DNA from: Erysipelotrichaceae bacterium
GTDB lineage: Bacteria; Bacillota_I; Bacilli_A; Erysipelotrichales; Erysipelotrichaceae
NCBI GenBank assembly: GCA_017512285.1
Contig: JAFWGU010000023.1
Span: 62,001 to 126,000 of the forward strand
Direction: 5' to 3'
Length of the DNA stretch: 64,000 nucleotides
This document shows, in pieces, positions 60,646 to 64,000 of the stretch; position 1 is the first letter of the stretch, and each line of letters begins with the position of its first letter. Both the position numbers and the translations under genes were made by a program. The notes beneath the pieces were generated by a model that had not been told where the DNA came from, did not search any database, and saw only the letters and a program-made list of their open reading frames with translations.

Positions 60646-62356
60646 CTGATTCACGTCCCTTCTTTTCGCATTCAATAAAGCAGTCAACAAATTCGACCGG
60701 ATCATCAATTCCGCACATCTCGGCAATGTTGAACAGGCTGGTCTCCTTAAGTGAGGCTTCCCTTACCAGTTCAGGATCACATAATACGGCACTGCTTGAT
60801 TCGTCGGCAATAAGGTGTCCCTTGGAGAACACCAGGGCTCTGTCAGTATATTCAAGCATCAGGTGCATGTCATGGGTGATCATGATTACGGTTATGCCTC
60901 TGGAATTCATGCTCTTTAAGAATTCCATGATCTCCGTATAGTGACGGTAATCCTGACCAGCTGTAGGTTCATCAAGAATGATGATCTGAGGTCCCATTAC
61001 CAGAATGGAAGCTATTGTGACTCTCTTCTTCTGGCCAAAACTCAGGGCACTGATCGGCCAGTTTCTGAATTCATACAGGCCGCATACCTTCAGCATTTCA
61101 AAGACCTTTTCCCTGATCTCATCTTCAGACAGTCCTGAATGAGCAAGACCCATGGCTACTTCATCATAGATCATGGTCTGGGAAATCATCTGGTTAGGGT
61201 TCTGCATGACATAGCCGATATGCTTTGCCCTTGCTCTTATCGTCTTTTCGGTAATGTCTTCATGATCGAAGACAATTTTGCCCTGAGATGCCTTTTCAAA
61301 GTTGCAAATAACCTTGCACAGGGTGGACTTGCCGGCACCGTTGGTACCAACTATCGCCAGCATTTCTCCCTTCTTTATCTTAAATGATACGTCAAAGAGA
61401 ACCTGATGTCCGCCTTCATAGGCGAAGTTCAGCCCATCAACTTCCAGAATATAATCATTGTCATTTTTTCTTACCGGCTTGTCCTGTTCCTGGAACCACC
61501 TGTTGACCGTTGAACGGTCTGTTTCTGACAGTTCAAGGTATCTGATGTTATCGATATTTCTGACGCCGTTAATGTCAACGCCGGCATATTTCAGAGAAGT
61601 CAGATACAGCGGTTCTCTGATGCCATAATCTCTTAAAAGTGAGCTTTTCAGCATCTGCTGAGGGTTCATGTCAGCTACGATAATGCCTTCATCCATCAGG
61701 ATGATCCTGTCGACTCTCTCCCACATTACGTCTTCAATTCTGTGTTCAATGATCAGAACCGTAGTATCTGTATCGTTCTTTATCTTTTCAATAAGTTCAA
61801 TGGCACTCTTTCCCGTAGCCGGGTCAAGGTTAGCCAGAGGTTCATCAAACAACAGGATCTTTACCTTGTCCACCAGGACGCCGGCCATGGAAACGCGCTG
61901 TTTCTGGCCGCCTGAAAGATCGAACGGTGCCTTGTTCAGATGGTCCTGAATATTGACGGTCTGTGCTGAAAGGAAGGTCTGTCTGATCAGTTCGCTCTGT
62001 TCAACGCAGTCGTTCTCCAGGGCAAAGGCAATGTCTTCAGCTACGGTAAGTCCGACAAACTGTCTGTCCGGATCCTGCAATACGGTACCCACTCTGGTAG
62101 ACAGTTCAAAAATCGAAGAATTCTTCGTTTCAATGCCGTCAACTACCAGTGATCCTTCTATCTTTCCATTAAAGGAAAAAGGAATCAGACCGTTAATGCA
62201 GTTGCCAAGCGTACTCTTTCCGGAGCCGCTTGCACCGCATACCAGGATCTTTTCACCCGGATAGATGTCCAGATTAATGTTCTTCAGCGTCGGCTGCTTC
62301 TGGGCATTGTACTGAAAGCTGAAGTTTTTGAAACTTATAATAGGTTTTTTATCCAT
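60638..62356 (-). CDS. Fused double ATPase of an ECF transporter
   Basis: A 572-aa protein holding two ABC ATPase domains, equivalent to EcfA1 and EcfA2 joined. First domain: GASGSGKSTLG near residues 42-52, LSGGQKQRVSMAG, LLFDEPLANLDP, switch His in IIEHRIED. Second domain from about 310: GTNGAGKSTLCK, signature LSFGQKKRVTIAS, IILDEPTAGQD, and MITHDMHL. The start is taken at ATG 62356 (MDKKPIISFKNFSFQYN); 12 earlier codons have no ribosome site. Together with EcfT and the UPF0397-type S component it makes a complete group of importer genes. Confidence 0.93.
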   Translation of the reverse strand: MDKKPIISFKNFSFQYNAQKQPTLKNINLDIYPGEKILVCGASGSGKSTLGNCINGLIPFSFNGKIEGSLVVDGIETKNSSIFELSTRVGTVLQDPDRQFVGLTVAEDIAFALENDCVEQSELIRQTFLSAQTVNIQDHLNKAPFDLSGGQKQRVSMAGVLVDKVKILLFDEPLANLDPATGKSAIELIEKIKNDTDTTVLIIEHRIEDVMWERVDRIILMDEGIIVADMNPQQMLKSSLLRDYGIREPLYLTSLKYAGVDINGVRNIDNIRYLELSETDRSTVNRWFQEQDKPVRKNDNDYILEVDGLNFAYEGGHQVLFDVSFKIKKGEMLAIVGTNGAGKSTLCKVICNFEKASQGKIVFDHEDITEKTIRARAKHIGYVMQNPNQMISQTMIYDEVAMGLAHSGLSEDEIREKVFEMLKVCGLYEFRNWPISALSFGQKKRVTIASILVMGPQIIILDEPTAGQDYRHYTEIMEFLKSMNSRGITVIMITHDMHLMLEYTDRALVFSKGHLIADESSSAVLCDPELVREASLKETSLFNIAEMCGIDDPVEFVDCFIECEKKGRESDE

Positions 62357-62370
62357 AGTTTCCACCACAT

Positions 62371-62425
62371 AAACAAAAAAAGGCATTATCACCCCATCTG
62401 CCCAAACAGAGCTGTGATAAGCCTT
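62371..62425 (-). terminator. Terminator/attenuator between S component and ATPase genes
   Basis: Stem AAGGC-TTATCAC / GTGATAA-GCCTT (12 bp, one bulged A at 62385) with a 21-nt loop, and a T run on the minus strand. It sits inside the ECF unit, so it would lower expression of ATPase, EcfT and the SAM hydrolases relative to the S component. Confidence 0.65.
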
Positions 62426-62437
62426 GATATGATGAAC

Positions 62438-62983
62438 TTATTCCTTATCCAGTGAACCGGACTTGGCGATCGTCTTTGAATATCCAAACAGGATGAGTCC
62501 GCCAACGACCATGGCACATGCAAAGTCAGCAACAGCTGCGACCATTAACTGTGCGAATACCAGGCTGAATGGTTCCTTGTAGATCAGAACGTCGCCTACT
62601 GCAGCGATGATCGGCCAGGCAACGATGTTGGCAATTAAGTTGGCAACTGCATAAGTTATGATCTCTGACTTGCCGAAATTGCCGTCATAGATGTTGATCT
62701 TCTTGGCAAACAGGCCAACGATGAGACCATATACGCATGTACCGAATGCCCATGACCACCAGACGCTGCCCCATGTCAGGTCAGTAAGAATGTGTCCGAT
62801 GAATCCGGAAAGAGCACCGACAACCGGTCCGAACAGAACGGCGAATACTGCCTGAATGCCGTACTGCAAGGCAATGTTTGTGTTTGGAATTCCGCTTGGA
62901 ATGGCTACGAAACGGGCCAGAACAAAGAATAATGCGGCGCCGATACCAGTAGCTACTACCTTTTTAACTGAATCGTTTTTCAT
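62438..62983 (-). CDS. ECF transporter S component, UPF0397 family
   Basis: A 181-aa substrate-binding membrane protein of the UPF0397 type with about five to six spans: VVATGIGAALFFVLARFVAIPSGIPNTNI near residues 9-37, VLFGPVVGALSGFIGHILTDL near 50-70, WSWAFGTCVYGLIVGLFAKKI near 76-96, and YKEPFSLVF near 132-140. The substrate of this family is not established as far as I know. GGGAG fits ATG 62983, not the ATG at 62992 that touches it. Promoter on the minus strand: TTGAAT (63038-63033), 17 nt, TAAGAT (63015-63010). Confidence 0.85.
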   Translation of the reverse strand: MKNDSVKKVVATGIGAALFFVLARFVAIPSGIPNTNIALQYGIQAVFAVLFGPVVGALSGFIGHILTDLTWGSVWWSWAFGTCVYGLIVGLFAKKINIYDGNFGKSEIITYAVANLIANIVAWPIIAAVGDVLIYKEPFSLVFAQLMVAAVADFACAMVVGGLILFGYSKTIAKSGSLDKE

Positions 62984-63009
62984 ATTTTTCATCTCCCTTA
63001 ACGCATTTT

Positions 63010-63038
63010 ATCTTACCACGTATGAACTGCTAATTCAA
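63010..63038 (-). promoter_or_regulatory. Promoter of the ECF S-component gene
   Basis: Minus strand TTGAAT, 17-nt spacer, TAAGAT. The whole gap to the dCMP deaminase gene is about 85 nt, too short for a SAM riboswitch, and none is recognisable. Confidence 0.55.
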
Positions 63039-63050
63039 CAAAGTGGATTC

Positions 63051-63080
63051 AAATAAAAAATGAGAGAATCATCTCTCATT
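63051..63080 (-). terminator. Intrinsic terminator after the dCMP deaminase gene
   Basis: 9-bp stem AATGAGAGA/TCTCTCATT with a 4-nt loop containing the stop codon; A-rich plus strand gives the U tract. Confidence 0.8.
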
Positions 63081-63551
63081 TACGGTTACGTTTACTTCAC
63101 AGGTGTAAGGCAGCTGGATCATTTCGACGCCGGCAGCTGACAGCATCTTCTTGCTGGCCCTGACACCTTCGGTCTCGGCGTACTTGTCTGATTCGTAGTA
63201 AATCCTCTTGATTCCTGACTGAATGATGGCTTTGGCGCACTCATTGCATGGGAACAGAGAGACATACAGCGTACAGCCGCTGACGCTTCTCGGTGAGTTC
63301 AGTATTGCGTTAAGTTCAGCATGTACGACGTAGGCATATTTCGTGGTAAGGAAGCCCCCTTCTCTTTCCCAGGGGAACTCGTCATCATTGCAGTTACGCG
63401 GCATGCCGTTGTAACCGATGGAGACGATGCGGTGCATGTCATCAACGATTACCGCACCAACGTTTGTGTTGGGGTCCTTTGATCTTTCGGCACTCAGATG
63501 TGCCAATGCCATGAAATAAGTATTCCAGTCTAATACGTTCTGACGCTTCAT
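63069..63551 (-). CDS. dCMP deaminase (ComEB-like)
   Basis: Deaminates dCMP to dUMP for dTMP synthesis. A 160-aa zinc enzyme: KDPNTNVGAVIVD near residues 24-36, YNGMPRNCNDDEFPW near 45-59, zinc ligands in HAELNAI near 78-84 and FPCNECAKAI near 100-109, giving His plus two Cys. GGAGG lies 7 nt before ATG 63551. Directly downstream of the rhomboid gene; linkage of a ComEB-like enzyme with a rhomboid is not functionally explained. Confidence 0.94.
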   Translation of the reverse strand: MKRQNVLDWNTYFMALAHLSAERSKDPNTNVGAVIVDDMHRIVSIGYNGMPRNCNDDEFPWEREGGFLTTKYAYVVHAELNAILNSPRSVSGCTLYVSLFPCNECAKAIIQSGIKRIYYESDKYAETEGVRASKKMLSAAGVEMIQLPYTCEVNVTVNER

Positions 63552-63552
63552 G

Positions 63553-64000
63553 CTAATACCTCCCATAGTAAGCAGTTACTTTGTCAATCAGATTGCGGGA
63601 CAGTGAATCAAGTCCCAGTTTATCAAGTATCTTGGCAACTTCCATGTCGGTTCCCAGATAGATCTTATCAAGGTAGAAGTGCTTATAGCCCAGGTAGCCC
63701 ATGGCTATTACTGCCAGTACGGCACATACTGCGAAGTTGATCTTCAGGCTCTTGTCAGTATCCTTGTCAAGCATGAAGGCCAGAAACAGGCCTGCCACAA
63801 ACCCGCCCAAGTGAGCAAGCAGTGATACATTTGGTAAGAAACTGATCAGAATGTTCATGTAGATGTTGCTGAAGATGCTTCTTCTTAATGCAGGGATCCT
63901 GAAGTAGCCCCCCTGCCAGAAGATCACCATCATGCTGGCAAACAGCCCGTATATGCCTCCGGAAAGACCCAGGGCAACCTGATTGCCGTCACCGATGAAT
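63553..64000 (-). CDS. Rhomboid-family intramembrane protease, C-terminal part
   Basis: The frame is open to the right edge of the window, so the N-terminal part is missing. Reading inwards, GDGNQVALGLSGGIYGLFAS holds the catalytic Ser of the GxSG motif, and LLAHLGGFVAGLFLAF holds the catalytic His about 55 residues later. A last membrane span and a soluble tail of about 45 residues ending KVTAYYGRY follow. Catalytic Ser-His dyad intact, so an active membrane protease is expected. Confidence 0.9.
   Translation of the reverse strand, partial: FIGDGNQVALGLSGGIYGLFASMMVIFWQGGYFRIPALRRSIFSNIYMNILISFLPNVSLLAHLGGFVAGLFLAFMLDKDTDKSLKINFAVCAVLAVIAMGYLGYKHFYLDKIYLGTDMEVAKILDKLGLDSLSRNLIDKVTAYYGRY

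Noticed and set aside
62984-63068. SAM or other riboswitch upstream of the ECF S component
   Set aside because: The gap is too short (about 85 nt) and is taken up by a terminator, a normal promoter and a ribosome site; no riboswitch consensus is seen.

Overview
The window reads as a chromosomal segment of a low-to-medium GC Gram-positive bacterium (Bacillota). It is dense and single-copy, with short intergenic gaps, many 1-20 nt overlaps and intrinsic terminators between units. Evidence for the lineage: Asp23, the nusB-xseA-xseB-ispA-dxs-tlyA-recN order, smc-ftsY-ylxM, a DnaE-type polymerase III alpha subunit, CsoR, a fused ECF ATPase and DegV. The short SMC (981 aa) and DUF5685/J-protein cluster make Erysipelotrichia (the Bacillota side nearest Mollicutes) my best guess; this is inference. 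I saw no rRNA, tRNA, CRISPR array, prophage or insertion sequence.

Layout. 1-2.1 kb: GMP synthesis (3' end of a Tritrichomonas-type guaB, then a GMP synthetase without glutaminase domain). 2.1-9.6 kb: SIS protein, two membrane proteins, an RsbU-type phosphatase, a hydrolase, an NAGPA-family protein and RluA. 9.6-16.2 kb: DegV, an operon with a GNAT-Nudix fusion, a DUF308 protein and a catalytically dead serine-recombinase-fold protein, then a CofE-like ligase and an unrecognised membrane protein. 16.2-25.4 kb: galK, esterase, cutC, PIN protein, cca, the DUF5685/DnaJ/zinc-ribbon cluster, NifU-like, PAP2-like, S1 protein and pgi. 25.4-28.7 kb: a copper operon (copA with an internal CopZ-like start, csoR, lipoprotein). 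28.7-43.6 kb: acyl-CoA ligase, smc-ftsY-ylxM-ackA, nrnA-dnaE-two-component system, a 38-codon small gene, HD protein and CmpB-like membrane protein. 43.6-44.25 kb: an AT-rich gene-poor island. 44.27-54.05 kb (minus strand): phosphohexomutase and xerD, then the asp23-to-recN operon, whose dxs slot is filled by a pseudoenzyme. 54.1-64 kb: truB-ribF (ribF with a truncated kinase domain), ispH, MATE, two SAM hydroxide adenosyltransferases with a complete ECF transporter, dCMP deaminase and a partial rhomboid.

Strongest points for follow-up: (1) a DXS homologue in the conserved isoprenoid operon that has lost the GDG motif, the catalytic Glu and the DRAG Arg; (2) a copper ATPase whose C-terminal metal-binding domain has its own consensus Shine-Dalgarno and ATG; (3) a resolvase-fold protein lacking catalytic Ser and Arg; (4) two SAM hydrolase-family paralogues beside an orphan-substrate ECF importer; (5) at least five genes whose start codon lies exactly 6 nt after a -10 box with no Shine-Dalgarno, implying leaderless mRNAs; (6) a riboflavin kinase/FAD synthetase without its PTAN motif.

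All family assignments come from reading translated sequence and remembered family motifs. No database search was possible.
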